Positions 1 to 11,825 of a DNA stretch of 64,000 nucleotides are shown here, one piece after another; positions within the stretch are counted from its first letter, which is position 1, and every line of letters starts with the position of its first letter. The notes under the pieces were generated by a model. That model was not told where the DNA came from, did not search any database, and was given only the letters and a program-made list of their open reading frames with translations. Location: contig JAQFVV010006341.1 of the NCBI GenBank assembly GCA_028023455.1, positions 1,054,001-1,118,000 of the forward strand, in the 5' to 3' direction. The translations under genes and the position numbers were made by a program. Source of the DNA: Epiperipatus broadwayi (Eukaryota; Onychophora; Udeonychophora; Euonychophora; Peripatidae).

Positions 1-3000
1 TTATGTTGTCTTGATAAATCTAACAGTATGTCCATGAAAAATAAGAAAAATATTTCTTCCATTCCCATCTAAAGCACAAGTTGACAAATGCTTAAGTATT
101 CTTTATCAGATGAAAGAAAGTGGAATAATTGTTGAAACAAAGTTATAAAGGAATTCAAGACGCAACAAAAGCTTATTAAAAAATAAAATGTGAAAGATTA
201 GATGCATAAAAATAACAAATAGATGTGGTTGTTTTAAATAAATAGGCATTGAAATAATGATTTATATATTCTATATGGACATGCATATTTAGAATAACTA
301 ATAAAAATCTGCCGCATTTTAAATTTATTAAAAAGTTTTGGAATAAATTCTTTTTCTACAATTCAAAATGTATTCTTTTTATCTGTTTCAATGTTGTAAT
401 GATGTTCTAATTAATTCACACTGAAGATCATTTTTCACAAAGTAATAAATTACTCATTTACTTTAAAATTATTATAGATCTAATTTTTTATTTGCCCCAA
501 ACATTTTTCATTGCAATTCATATTGGTTACTTGCATCTTAGTAGCATCTACATCTGATTACTTTGTGTTGTTTTTTTTAATGTCCAAGAAAATAATCCTT
601 TGTCATGTTGTCAAAGAATACGTAGAAAGATGTTTTGTGTAATGAAATGAAGCAATAGTTGTCCACTACTCCTCTATTTGAGTCTTCAATCTTTCAGTTA
701 AGATATCAGAATATAATTATGTAATGGTTCTATCATTTTTTGCATTCTACCTTGCTTTGTTTTTTATAGTAAATAATATTAAAAAATGTGAGGCTTATGT
801 AAATAATGGTGTTTTAACCTGCAATGTAATTATTTTTAATAAATTAACCTATTGTTTAAATACTTCAATCTCTTAGTACAAAGTATTATATACTTTATTA
901 CAACTTAAGATCTACAATTATTGGTGAATTAATTATTTTAACTTTTTTTCCTGAAATTTCCATGGAAACCAAATTATTTAGAAATAATATTAGATAGAAG
1001 CAGTTTTCAAGTCCAATAGAGTTTAATAATCACCTTTATCATTTATAATAAACAACTGTAGTCATTAAAAATAAACACCATAAAATGCCACATGATCTCT
1101 GCCTTCATATCATTTTTTAAATAGCAAATCTATAAATTACTTGGGCTTGCACAACTAGAGTAGGAGAAATAGACTTCCTCGTAAATTAAAAGAACTTATA
1201 ATCAAATTGTAAGTTGTGACAATGTAAGGCTTACATGACTCATTTGAGGGAAGTATCTGCTTTATCAAACTCTTAACATTATTAAACACAAATAGAATTT
1301 TATTTTATATAAAGCAGATTTTATTTGAAAATGTGAAAGATGAAATACCATTATTAAATGTCATGTCCTCAATAATATAAAAAAACTATAATTTTAATTA
1401 AGTAGAAAATATCTTTTTATATACGAATTTTACATAAGTATTTCAAAGAAAAATGTGTGTGAACATCCAGTTCACTTTGTAACATAAGAGTTATACCATG
1501 TAATTAATATTATCAGCTTTACTTTTTTTAAAAATAATCTATTTTCCACAGGTGTCATATTATATAAATTGACTTAAGGCAGTTAATCAACTGGACATAC
1601 TCCTGTTACTATATTCCACTCTGAATTCACTTGACAAACATGAGAACCTTGATATAATGCGAAATTACAGCATAAAACAACAGAATACTATTATTTGATA
1701 TTAGACTTATATATAAATAAAATAATTCAAAAAATGGTTTCCCAGTCTTATCATGTTTGCATGAATAAAGTCTGAATACTAATTTTAAAAAAATAAGTTT
1801 TATCTAATTCCATTTTTGAAAACTTCAAATGTTTTATGCGACCTGTTAGTGATTGCATTGACATCAAATGTATATAATTAGTTTATAAAATCAAATTAAC
1901 TGACAAATATTGATATTAAATTACATATTTCAGTAGAATTTTAATAAAATATAAATGATTAATTGTGAATGAATACACAAACAAAACAAAAAGTTCTACC
2001 TCTTGGTTCCTATTTGTGACAAGAAGATTCACTGTCAAATTTAACAACTTGATATATATAAAACAAACTGATATAGAACTAGTTTTAAACATAAGCAATA
2101 ATAAAAAATACATTCAACTCATTAAAATACGTATTGAACAATTCTGTTATATTATTCTGATACTAAGTACCTCAAACTTGAGGCGTTATTAATCATCAAA
2201 TCAAAATATGAGACGTTTTCAAAAAAAAAAAAATTGTTTGCATTCAACATTCTTTATCGAAACATTACTTTTAAATTTTGTTTCCAATATAGTGCTTCTC
2301 TGTAGAAATCAACTCTTATGAGCTATTTTCAATTTGTACAAGTCCATTTTTTTAATTTATTTTTTTATAAATGCCTTTCATGAGGGTGGTTAACGTGAAT
2401 CTTAAAAACCAATAAATTTATTACATTAAATATATCTGAGACTATTAATCAGTAGTTCAGTTTATATTACTCAATATATAACTGTTAACCATAATATAAC
2501 TGATGTAGATAGAAACCTATGAATTCGTGGCCAGTCCAATTGTGATTATTATTTTATGTAAACCAAAATAAGCTATTCAGCTCACAATGATTTGAATTAG
2601 TTTCTAATGAAAAGTAATATATCTAATACTTTATTTCACTAACAATTCTAAATATTAAATAAAAACAGCATTCTATAAATTGATCAGTTAATTGAGTTTA
2701 TAGATCACTGGTACTTTATATGATTTTTTTTACTTATATTTCATCTTGTGAATAAATAATCTTTGCTGTGACATTTTGAAAATATTTTAGAAAATATTTA
2801 TAATTAAATGGACCATAAAAGTTGATATCTGTCAATTCATGTGGCTTCATCAATATAACTGTTTTACAAATTTAATCTTGAGATACGTCACATATTTACA
2901 ATATAGGTCAATGGAATAGCTGCAAATCACCTAATCCATATTTTTGGGATCATAATGCCCATAAAAAATATGCATATAAATTTTTTTTTTCTATGTGTGA

Positions 3001-3379
3001 GGATATTCAAATCCTCCAAATGTCTTCTTGATCTTTGACATTATATTAGAATGTCATTTGGTAGACTTTTTGAAACATTTGGGCTATTGCAAACTACTGT
3101 GATATTCATACAATCTGCTTAAAAACAAAATCATTTAATTGGAATTATGACTTTAGATATCCTTAACAAGTCTCCTTTCTCAAATAATAGTGAGCAGAAT
3201 AGTCAAATTCTAATGAACTGTCTAATGAATCTTATTATTTAGATACTTCAGTTCAAAAACCCAAGACATACAGTCTGTGATCACAACTCAAATAAGTCCA
3301 TACAATATCTATTCAATAACTGAAAGAATACTTTGGATTTCTAGGGCTCAAATTGCAGCTCTAGCTGTCACTTTGAGTG
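1..3379. other. Non-coding AT-rich DNA
   Basis: No supported gene. Open frames are short, low-complexity and overlap on opposite strands (for example around 1916-2192), as expected by chance in very AT-rich DNA. I saw no recognisable transposon protein, RNA gene or strong repeat here. Confidence 0.6.
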
Positions 3380-3915
3380 CTTGAATTTTGAAGAGAGATT
3401 TGTGTTTTATAATTCAATTATTTCATATTCCTTTATCCAACCTGGAAAATGTTATAGAAATGAGATCATCCCCATTCTCTAACTTAATAATTTAGCAATT
3501 CATGTTTTTGATTTCTGATCAGTTAAAACATGATTATTACATATTCAGTTCAATGTATTATTTTTCTTTTTATCCATTTCAATAAATTTTATTCGTTTTT
3601 TCGCCTCATGTCTAGCATTTTTAAAAATCAATTTATATAAATAAAAGTAATACAAAGAAAAATATTTTTATAAATTGTAATAATTATTTAATAATCTAGA
3701 ACATTTTTAAATTTATTCTAGATATCAATTTTGCAAAAAAAAATATTGATGTGTTTATTGTAACATGTACATACCACACATTGACCATGTTATTTATCCA
3801 TAGCCAATATGAATTACCATTTTTTATTAACTATAAATGATTTCTTTTAAACAATAACAAAATAGCTTTTTTTAACTTTAAATACATTCTAGCTTTCATA
3901 TAAATCTCATAGTTT
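3380..3915 (+). repeat. Dispersed repeat, copy 1 (uninterrupted)
   Basis: This stretch aligns by eye, with many substitutions and small gaps, to 6936-7785. Shared landmarks include AGAGAGATTTGT, CTAACTTA..AATTTAG, GATTTCTGAT, TATTCTAGATATCAA, TTTATTGTAACATG and CCATAGCCAATATGAATT. No protein is encoded. It carries the empty version of the site that holds a foldback element in copy 2. The family is not recognised; it is an old repeat or segmental duplication. Confidence 0.7.
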
Positions 3916-4438
3916 AAATCCCCCTTTGTTTAATTCCAATGTTTCCTTTTAACTAATTATCTATTAATTAATATATTTTCTAAAAGAAAATTACATTTTG
4001 ATTTTTATAGTAAGAATAATTTTAACATCTATAAAGTGTTTTTTATATTATTCTTAAATAACATTTTAACTAAATTTAAACAAACAATATTCTTCATTAA
4101 TTCCTAATATCAAAAATGTTTATTTGAAACCATCTCATTTTTCTGGAGGTTTTGATATATGAATGTTTTATATCAGTAATGGTACCTAAACCAAAACTTA
4201 TTGTTGAAGTCAATATTATTAAAATCATATATGCCTGTGTCAAATGATTCTATAGAAATCACGTATTATTCATTCTACTGTCATAGGTTATAGACAAATG
4301 AACCAACTTTCTCATTTTGTTAGATCTTACTTCAAATACTTTCCAATGATCATGTTTTCTAGTATCCAAATATCTCTATTTTGAATTATATCACTAAATA
4401 AAGTATATACAATTATTTTATTAGAATTTTTATCCCAT

Positions 4439-4990
4439 TTATTGAGATTTTTTTCTTGCTAGTATATAACATTTTGTACTTAACTGAGGATAATAACCTT
4501 TAAGAAATAATTCAAAATTGGTTCTTTTATTTGAATGTAAATATTTATTACCTTTACTACTATTTTTAAGTATTTTGTAAATATTTTTTTTATCATTCAT
4601 GACAATATTTTTTTTATTATCCAAAGAATCATTTTCTGCATTATCACTACTATTTATATTAACTCCTATATGTTCTACTAATTCATCTTTAATTTCTATT
4701 TTTGTTTTGTTGTCCTTTTTTGTTTTCTTATCAACTTTCTTTTCTGAATTTGACTTCTAAATCCTGAATTTTTGTTTTCAACTCTGCTTAAATTTTCTTT
4801 CTGAATCCACCATTTGTTTATCCATTCTATCAATACTAATAAAATTTACTTTTCATTTCTTTCTATTTTATTTTCTATTTCCTCTAATTATGAATTCAAA
4901 TTACCAAATTTAGAACCCACTTCTAACTTGAAATCTATTTTCTATCTTTTGCAATGAATTTGATAGATAATGGATGTTTTGGCTCTTGTG
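4439..4990 (-). pseudogene. Possible decayed coiled-coil ORF relic
   Basis: The minus strand reads as Lys/Asn/Glu/Ile-rich protein over about 550 bases but is broken by many stops and frame changes; only 61 residues are open (4439-4624). The composition and repeated E/K/L spacing resemble a coiled-coil structural ORF of a retroelement (ORF1 or Gag type), but I see no diagnostic domain. Biased AT-rich composition alone could give the same picture, so this is a weak call. Confidence 0.2.
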
Positions 4991-4999
4991 ATAATGATA

Positions 5000-6935
5000 T
5001 TACAGTTTTTTCCATTCTAAATAATATTCTTTTATGATCAATAATTTAATACAAGAAAGATATTGAAATCTATATTCCCATAAGAATCAGATGAATATAT
5101 TTAAAATAAACATCTCTCTCAAAATTTCTCTTATTTTTCTGTTACATGGTATAGTGATTATTTTTTAGGTTAGTTTCATCATGTTATTAACAATTTTTTC
5201 AAAAATATAGTCATATTTCATTCCTTCATTTGACACAATAAATCTCACATCATATTAACTATTGGTGGTACCATTAATAAAATATTGAAGTTCTTTAACA
5301 GTCTATTTAAAATAAAATGAGTGCATCATCCATATATTACTCTTTTAATGAAAAAAGTATACTTAATTATCAACTGAATTCATTTACATAATATACTAAA
5401 CAACCATGGGTATTCTATATTTAATATGTACCACTAGGAATCTCACTTATTAGTATAATCCATTAAATAGTAAAACTGGGTATTCCAACTGCACGTGAAC
5501 AAACATAAATGTTAAAAATCAGGAATTACATCTGGTATTTACTCTATTGACAAGTCCAAGCATTTATTGTAAATACTTTCCTATGCCCGTAAACTTACTC
5601 ATATTTTGGTTTAACAACTTTTCCAGATAAATACATTCATTTACTTAAAGAATTTTTATAGGCACAGTTTTACTCCCAATTGATTAGCATGTTTTTTAGC
5701 ACAAATAAGTAATTATAATACGAACCCCTTATTAGGTCATCAAATTTATAAATTATACTTCTATAATACAATTGTCCCCTAGTATAAACTTACCTACATC
5801 CCTGACTTTGAGAAGTCAAAATTGTAATGGTTAATGGAATTTTATCAAACCAATGTCAACAATTGTAAAGATAGAAATAACTATATTCTCGGGATACACG
5901 TTTATCATTGGGCACCAAAAACCATGGAATAAATGAGGCATGGCATCAAGATTGTATATATTCTAACCTGCAAACATAATTTGATGAGGATGAGTCAGAT
6001 ATTTTATGCACAAACTGATGGATACCACTTATCAACCCAATTACAATGACCTTATAATTTGTGTATGTGCATGTAAAGATATGAATACTTTATATTAGAA
6101 TATTAAAATAATGCAATGAATAGATGTAACAAACCCAAATACAATACTCATTACATGACATTTTGTATTAACTCCAAAATAAAATTTTAAGATCAAGGGC
6201 ACCATTGTAAATAATTTTATTATATTATGATTATTATAATTAAATCAGTAAGAATAATAAAAACCATAAATTAATAACTATACTCATTGCCGATTTTCAA
6301 TACTAATTTGCAATCTTAGTCTATTTCACTTCTGTTAAAATTAAATTGATGTAATATAAAATATTTTAAGTTTTTAAACGTTTATGGTTTAGATTGTGAA
6401 ACAGCAGAAATATACCTAAGTAAGAGTTGACAATAATTAATTCTTCCCATATGACAAAGATTAAAAATATATATACTTATTGATGAAATATTTTTTTTTG
6501 TTAGATTAATAAATAAAACAATCATCTTTATAATCGATTCACATGCATATTAAGTATTAATTAATATTTGCTAAATACAAATGTTATTAAGAATATACTT
6601 TACAAAGAATGCCTTGGGAAAATTATTTTTTGTAAAAATATTACCATTTTTTATTTGCTCTGTATAATGAATGCATTGCTGAATAAAAATTTATACATAT
6701 TTGTTTTTTTGGGGGATCCACCAATAATCCATGGAAGCAGGGAAGAAATAATTGAGTATAATTCTTATTTATTAATACCACATCCAACTTTGTTTTTAAA
6801 CTTTTTTTTTTTATTATTCTTTGGCTTGTTGATCAGAAGTATTCTAAATTATGGTATATCCATTAATTTTGAAGAAAGATTTGTATTATTCAGTATTCCA
6901 TGTTAGATTTTTAATACTTAACTTTCCATGTTATG
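5000..6935. other. Non-coding AT-rich DNA
   Basis: No supported gene. An open frame of 112 codons at 6568-6906 on the plus strand has low-complexity hydrophobic runs, no recognisable family, and its end lies just before a repeat. I treat it as chance. Confidence 0.55.
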
Positions 6936-7785
6936 ATTTTCATTAATTTCAAAGAGAGATTTGTATTGTGTAATTCAATTATTTCTTGTTCATCCAATCA
7001 CCTGGGAAATGTTATAGAAAATGAGAGGACACACCCCTTCCTCTAACTTATTAATTTAGAAATTCATACTTTTGATTTCTGATGAGTTAAAATGTATGAT
7101 TTTTACAACAAAATTTGAAGGTATATGTTATTCATTTCAATGCATTCCTTTTTCTGTTCATCCAAAATCATGCTCTTTTATAAGTAGCAGACAATCATTT
7201 TAATAAATTTTACTAGTTTTCCTGCATTATGTCTACTATTTTTATAAATCAACTAATTTACATAAATAAAAATAATACAAAGAAAAATATTTTTTTTAAT
7301 TTAATAATCCAGAACAACAAACTTTTTATTTTATTCTAGATATCAAATAATAATATCAATTTGACAAAAGATTTTAATATTCATATGTATATTTTTTATA
7401 TAATTATCCGTTTATTGTAACATGCAAAATCATCCTATATTTACCAGATTATTTACCCATAGCCAATATGAATTGCCATTCTTTATTAGTTATACTTTAA
7501 ATGATTTTTTTAAAACAATAATAATATAGTCCAATAAAAAAATAGAATCATAGATCACATGACCCCATTCTCTTAAGCATGTAAGATATAAATAATGAGT
7601 ATTGTCAATTGCTCAACAAGCTTTGTGATAAATGCTTAGCCAGAGAAAGCACTTTAAATGCTTTCTCTGGCTAAGCATTTATCATAAAGCTTGTTGAGCA
7701 ATTGACAATGCTCATTGTTAATAATAATATAGCTTTGTTTTTATTTTAAATACTTTCTAACTTTCATATAAATCTTTTTCAATAA
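6936..7785 (+). repeat. Dispersed repeat, copy 2 (interrupted)
   Basis: Diverged direct copy of 3380-3915, longer because of small insertions and one clear 190-base insertion at 7530-7719. After the insertion the homology resumes with GCTTT...AAATAC.TTCTA.CTTTCATATAAATCT in both copies. No coding capacity. Confidence 0.7.
7530..7719. mobile_element. Foldback (hairpin) element with 13-bp target duplication
   Basis: The core is an almost perfect inverted repeat: arms 7594-7651 and 7659-7716 (58 bases each, two mismatches seen) around a 7-base loop at 7652-7658. The insertion is flanked by the direct repeat AATAATAATATAG at 7517-7529 and 7720-7732. The paralogous repeat at about 3850-3870 has one uninterrupted copy of the corresponding sequence, so the site before insertion is visible. 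It encodes nothing. It could be a MITE, a small foldback element or a hairpin-bearing SINE; a 13-bp duplication is long for a DNA transposon. Confidence 0.75.
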
Positions 7786-7943
7786 TAATGACTTTTGGGA
7801 TGAAAAGATCAAATATCTAGAAATTTTCTATGTGGTGTTTACTCAATAGAAAAGTGAGTATTGAAAGTTTCAGGATCAAAGCTAAAGTTATCATTTAAAG
7901 TGTTTGAATGCCACATGATATCCCCCATTTAATCACTATACAC

Positions 7944-8005
7944 CGGTCTTCAACCTGCAGGCAGCAGAAGTTTTCTGCTAGTCCACGCTAGACTGACAAG
8001 AAAGT
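7944..8005 (+). repeat. Left hAT-like terminal region
   Basis: Starts directly after CTATACAC. It contains GGTCTTCAACCTGC and a subterminal palindrome GCAGAAGTTTTCTGC followed by AGTCCACGCTAGACTG, typical of hAT subterminal repeats. It matches the right end only imperfectly. Confidence 0.55.
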
Positions 8006-8262
8006 TTGTAATAACAAAATAATAAGATTTTAAACTTTTAATTAATATAAACAAATTTTATTTATTTTTTCATTGCATTTTTACCCAATTAAAAAAAAAG
8101 AAACAGAACGAAAACAAAATCTAATCAATCATACATAAATTAGTTTTTCTATTTATCACAGATGTTTATGGAGGGGGTAAAATTAAATTTTTTATTATTT
8201 TTCTAAAAAAAAGTTTTATTATACAAACTCCGGTTGTCTTTTGATAGCCAGTCAAAATAAAG

Positions 8263-8330
8263 TCGCTAACAGGTTTTTCTGGACAATTGCTGAGAGATTC
8301 TTGACTTCGTTTAAGAAGAAGCTACATCAA
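8263..8330 (+). mobile_element. LINE 3'-end stub
   Basis: About 65 bases match the 3' end of the LINE at 8600-11825 (compare 11748-11812): GCTAACAGGTTT, CTGG, ATTGCTGAGA, ATTCTTGACTTCGTTTAAG and GAAGC. It is an extremely 5'-truncated copy in the same orientation, just upstream of the larger copy. A hairpin CTTC...GAAG can form in it, as in the parent. Confidence 0.65.
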
Positions 8331-8344
8331 CAATAAAATGTAAC

Positions 8345-8526
8345 ATTATTGGGCTGCGATTTTAAAAATACGGTGACTTTTTTTGATCTCTTAAATTTTT
8401 TTTTACTCCGCCTTTTAATATTTCATTTTTAGTGTTTTTTTTTTTTTTGGCTATTCGGTGATTTTTTTTTTTTTTGGCTTTAACTTTTGTTTTTAAATCA
8501 ATTTTTATTATCTTTTTTTTAAAAAC
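8345..8526 (+). repeat. T-rich repeat related to 22.7-23.3 kb units
   Basis: Contains poly-T runs with GGCTATTCGGTGATTTTT and ATCAATTTTTATTATCTTTTTT. These match, in the same orientation, the units at 22679-23320 (GGTCTATAAGGCGATTTTTT, CCAATTTGTTATCTTTTTT). Non-coding. Confidence 0.55.
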
Positions 8527-8527
8527 G

Positions 8528-8599
8528 TACTTTAACCTGACCTTCTATGTGGCCGCTAGAGGTGCTGTTTCTGTGTTTTCACACAGAACATACAGGGTA
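8528..8599 (+). repeat. Outer segment of left arm of the large inverted duplication
   Basis: Matches the reverse complement of 22596-22665, including TATGTGGCCGCTAGAG, CTGTTTCTGTGTTTTCACAC and AGAACATACAGGGTA. The match stops exactly where LINE coding sequence begins (8600). It resumes at 11826 after the LINE. Confidence 0.8.
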
Positions 8600-10188
8600 T
8601 GGCAGGGTATAAATAGAAAAGAAAAAGAAAAAAGGGGTGGTGGTATAGGTGTTATATCAAAAAAATATTTAAATATTGTTAAATGTCAAGAAGGTTGGGT
8701 AGACAAGAATGGATGGTGGCTATAGTTTATATAGCTACTGGAGATAGTCAAATTATATTAGAGTGGAATAGTAACATATACGAATGTTTAGTTAAGGATA
8801 TACAAAGTTTTAAAGAAAAGGGGAAGAGAATAATGGTTATAGGGGATATGAATGGACATATTGAAGAAATTGATGATGTAGATAATAAAAATTGACAGCT
8901 TTTGAAGAATTTTTGTCAGAAAGTGAATTTGAGTATTGGAAATTTATTAAATATTTATGAGGGACAATACACATGGTCAAGAAATAATATATTTCACACA
9001 ATAGATTATGTATTGGTAGAGAAAGAGGGAATAAATAAAATACGGAAAATTAAGGTATTTGATAATGAAGAAAAAGTATGCACTAATGATCATAATTTCA
9101 TTGTAATTGAAATGGTTAGTAATGTGATGGAGAATAGAAATAAAAGTAGAAATAATAGTGAAAGATGTGGATGGAGAGTAAATGATAAGAATAAGTTGGA
9201 AGAGTATAAAATACAAGTTGAAGAAATAATGGAAGAGTGGGTTGGGGATGAGTATAAGGATTGGTGTAAGGAAGTAGAAAAAGTTGCAAATAGGGTTTTA
9301 GGTGAGAATATTGAAAAGAATAAAAGTAATAAAAAAATTAAAAGTGTAAAAGAAAGAAAAGAAGCATGTAGAGAATATAAGTGTGCTATTAAGAATAAGG
9401 AAAGTGAAAAAGATATTAATGCTAAATGGGAAAAGTACTTAGAAAATAAGAAGTTGGCTAAAATAGATATTTATAGAGAGAGAATGAAATTGAATAGTAA
9501 ATTGTTGGAGGATATTAATAAAAGTGGAAGAGATGGAAGTAAAAAATTTTGGAATTATATTAAAAGGAGAAATGTAGGGGAGAGAGAGTTAATATTATTA
9601 GATGATGAGGGAACTGAGTGTAGTTCTAGAGAAGATTTAGAGAGAATCTTAAATAGTTATGTAATGAATATAGAAAAGATGTTAGATGTGAATGATAGAA
9701 TATTAGAAAATATGAAAGAATATAGTAATGGGAATATTAGTTTTTCAGAAAATGAACTAAATGAGGTAGAGAAGAAATTGAAAAGTGGGAAGGCAAGAGG
9801 TTTAGATGGGTGGGCAGCAGAGATGGTAATGAATTTAGGATATAGGGCAAAAGTAAAGTTATTATCCTGTTTTAATAAAATGGCACAGAATAAAGTTTTC
9901 CCAAGTAGTTGGAGTAATACAAGAGTAAGGTTATTATTTAAAGGAAAGGGTAAGGATCATAGAAAGTTGAATAATTATAGACCGATAGCGGTAACATCAG
10001 TTTTATATAAAGTTTTCTCGTATATGGTGGCTAGTAAAGTTGTAAAATGGATGGAAGGGAATAATGTAGTGGGTGAAATGCAAGGAGGTTTTAGATTAGA
10101 TAGGCGTATAGGAGATAGTTTATTTGTAGTTACACAACTTATGGATATGAGTAGGAATGCAGATAAACAGTTATATATGAGTTTATAG
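8600..10188 (+). pseudogene. LINE ORF2 part 1: EEP endonuclease and N-terminal RT
   Basis: One reading frame with an internal TGA at 8893-8895. The endonuclease lacks its N-terminus. It shows RGGGIGV near the start, VIGDMNGH (the GDFN-type motif), TIDYVLV and TNDHNFI (the terminal SDH-type motif, here NDH). A long lysine/glutamate-rich linker follows. The RT then starts with KSGKARGLDGWAAEMV, RLLFKGKGKDHRKLNNYRPI and GEMQGGFR. The frame ends at a stop at 10186-10188 caused by an apparent one-base loss just before the FIDIEKAYDRV motif, which is legible in the next frame. The protein would nick target DNA and prime reverse transcription there. Confidence 0.85.
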
Positions 10189-10688
10189 ATATAGAGAAAG
10201 CATATGATAGAGTAAATAGAAATAGATTATGGATAAGTTTAGCAAATTTGGGAATGGATGAAGCTTTAATAGATATTATTAAGAAATTATATGAAAATAA
10301 TTATTATATATATCAATTAGAGAATATAGAATCAATTAAAGTTAAAAATGGTGTGGGACTAAGGCAAGGATGCCCTATGTCACCTATTTTGTTTGTGTTG
10401 TATTTGAGTGAAATGGAAAGAGCAATAGAAAGATTAGGAAGAGGGATAGAGATACCATTAATAGGTAGTAAGGGAGTATATATTTTGTCAGGTTTTTTTT
10501 TTGCAGATGATATATTTTTGTGTGCAGAAAAAAGAGAAGATATGGAAGTTATGTTGAGGACATGTGCAAGGGTGGGTAAAGAGATGGGGATTAAATTTAG
10601 TGAAGAAAAATCAAATATAATGATGGTTAATACTGAGGAAAGAGAAGATGTAGAATTTTTATTGGGAGATATTAAGTGTGGTGAATAG
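10180..10688 (+). pseudogene. LINE ORF2 part 2: RT palm core
   Basis: Continues the RT after the frame break at about 10180. It reads IEKAYDRV (motif A region), GLRQGCPMSPILF (motif B) and FFADDIFLCAE (motif C, catalytic Asp pair in FADD), then GIKFSEEKSNIM. The first Met in this frame is at 10248, but that is not a real start; the frame is an internal part of ORF2. It ends at a stop at 10686-10688 after a second one-base break. Catalytic residues look intact, so the copy is disabled by frameshifts rather than by active-site loss. Confidence 0.85.
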
Positions 10689-11721
10689 ATATAGTTATTT
10701 GGGAATTATTTTAAGTAATCAGAAAAATTATTTGGATGAATGGGAGAAAAAATTGATAAATGAAGCAAAGAAAAGAAAGGGATTGATAAAGAAATTAACA
10801 GTATTTTCATATAATAAATATGATGTAGCTAGAATTATATGGAAAGGAGTTGCAGTAGCAGGGTTAACATATGGTAATGATGCATTATATGTTAGTAAAA
10901 AGATATTAGATTATTTAGAAAAAGCTAAAAGGGAAGTAGGAAGACATGCATTGGATGCAGAAGTATGGACAGCACGGGAGCCAATTGAAGGAGAAATGGG
11001 ATGGTCAAGTTTTCATATGAGAGATGCAAAAAGTAAAATGAAAATGTTTGGTAGATTGCAGTTTATGGGTAATAAAAGAATAGCTAAAATAGTATTTAAT
11101 TGGGTTATGAGTAAAGGGCAGGTAACAAGATGGGTGAGAAAGGTAATGCGGTATGCAAAAGATTTGGATAAAGAATTTATATCAGTATATTTGTATAAAA
11201 GATGGGATGATTGTGTTAAGAGGATTATTGAGTGTTATAATAGTAAGGAATGGGATAAAAGAATAAATTTATTAATAAAGACTAGGGAGTTAGAGAGATG
11301 GAGAAATAGTATGGAGAGTAAAAAGAGTTTAAATATATATAGAAATAAACAGAATATTAGGTGTGAGTTAATATATGATAATAGTAAGGAAAGTAGTTTA
11401 TTGTTTAAGGCTCGAACGGGATCTTTAGCTACAAAAGAATATACATGTAAATGGAAAAATATGGGTGATTTATTTTGTAAATTATGTAAGGAAGGAATTG
11501 AAAATACTAGGCATTTGGTAATTGAATGTAAATGTTTGAAAACAGAAAGGGTACATATAATGAAGTTGTGGAAAAATAAATATGAAAAGAGTGATTATAC
11601 AGAAAGTGAATTATTGGTTTTTATGCTGGGTTTGGGAAAAGATAAGGGGGATTTAGATATAAAGGTTATAGAGTTGACAAAAATTATGTTGTGGAAATGG
11701 GATAGAGCAGATTATGGGTAA
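10678..11721 (+). pseudogene. LINE ORF2 part 3: RT thumb and C-terminal Cys/His motif
   Basis: Frame resumes with RYSYLGIILS, the usual YLG motif after motif D. It continues for about 340 residues of basic protein. Near the end, CKLCKEGIENTRHLVIEC gives a C-x2-C-x8-H-x4-C arrangement, the terminal zinc-knuckle-like motif of many LINEs. The stop is at 11719-11721. The coding strand is A/G/T-rich with very few C residues. Confidence 0.85.
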
Positions 11722-11825
11722 ATTTAGAGTGGGGAATGTAAAAGAAAGTGGCTAACAGGTTTATCTGGGCATAATTGCTGAGATATTCTTGACTTCGTTT
11801 AAGGAGAAGCCATAATACATCACAT
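11722..11825 (+). other. LINE 3' UTR and tail
   Basis: Short 3' UTR containing ATTGCTGAGATATTCTTGAC and CTTCGTTTAAGGAGAAG, which can pair CTTC with GAAG. It then has an ACATC-type tail. The same sequence is found as stubs at 8263-8330 and 57214-57274, which supports it as the 3' recognition end used for reverse transcription. Confidence 0.7.

Larger units (their letters stand above)
8600..11825 (+). mobile_element. 5'-truncated non-LTR retrotransposon (APE-type endonuclease + RT LINE)
   Basis: The element begins inside the endonuclease domain and runs through RT and a C-terminal Cys/His motif to a 3' UTR that ends with an ACATC-repeat tail at about 11815-11829. Comparison with the other arm of the inverted duplication shows that it replaced about 62 bases present at 22534-22595. 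An ACAGG motif lies at both boundaries. The sense strand is strikingly poor in C. Domain order (EEP endonuclease, RT with FADD, terminal zinc-knuckle-like motif) is that of the I/Jockey/CR1-like LINE group; I cannot fix the clade. One in-frame stop and two single-base frame breaks make this copy inactive. Confidence 0.85.

Noticed and set aside
6568-6906. 112-codon ORF
   Set aside because: Low-complexity hydrophobic translation, no family resemblance, no supporting context.
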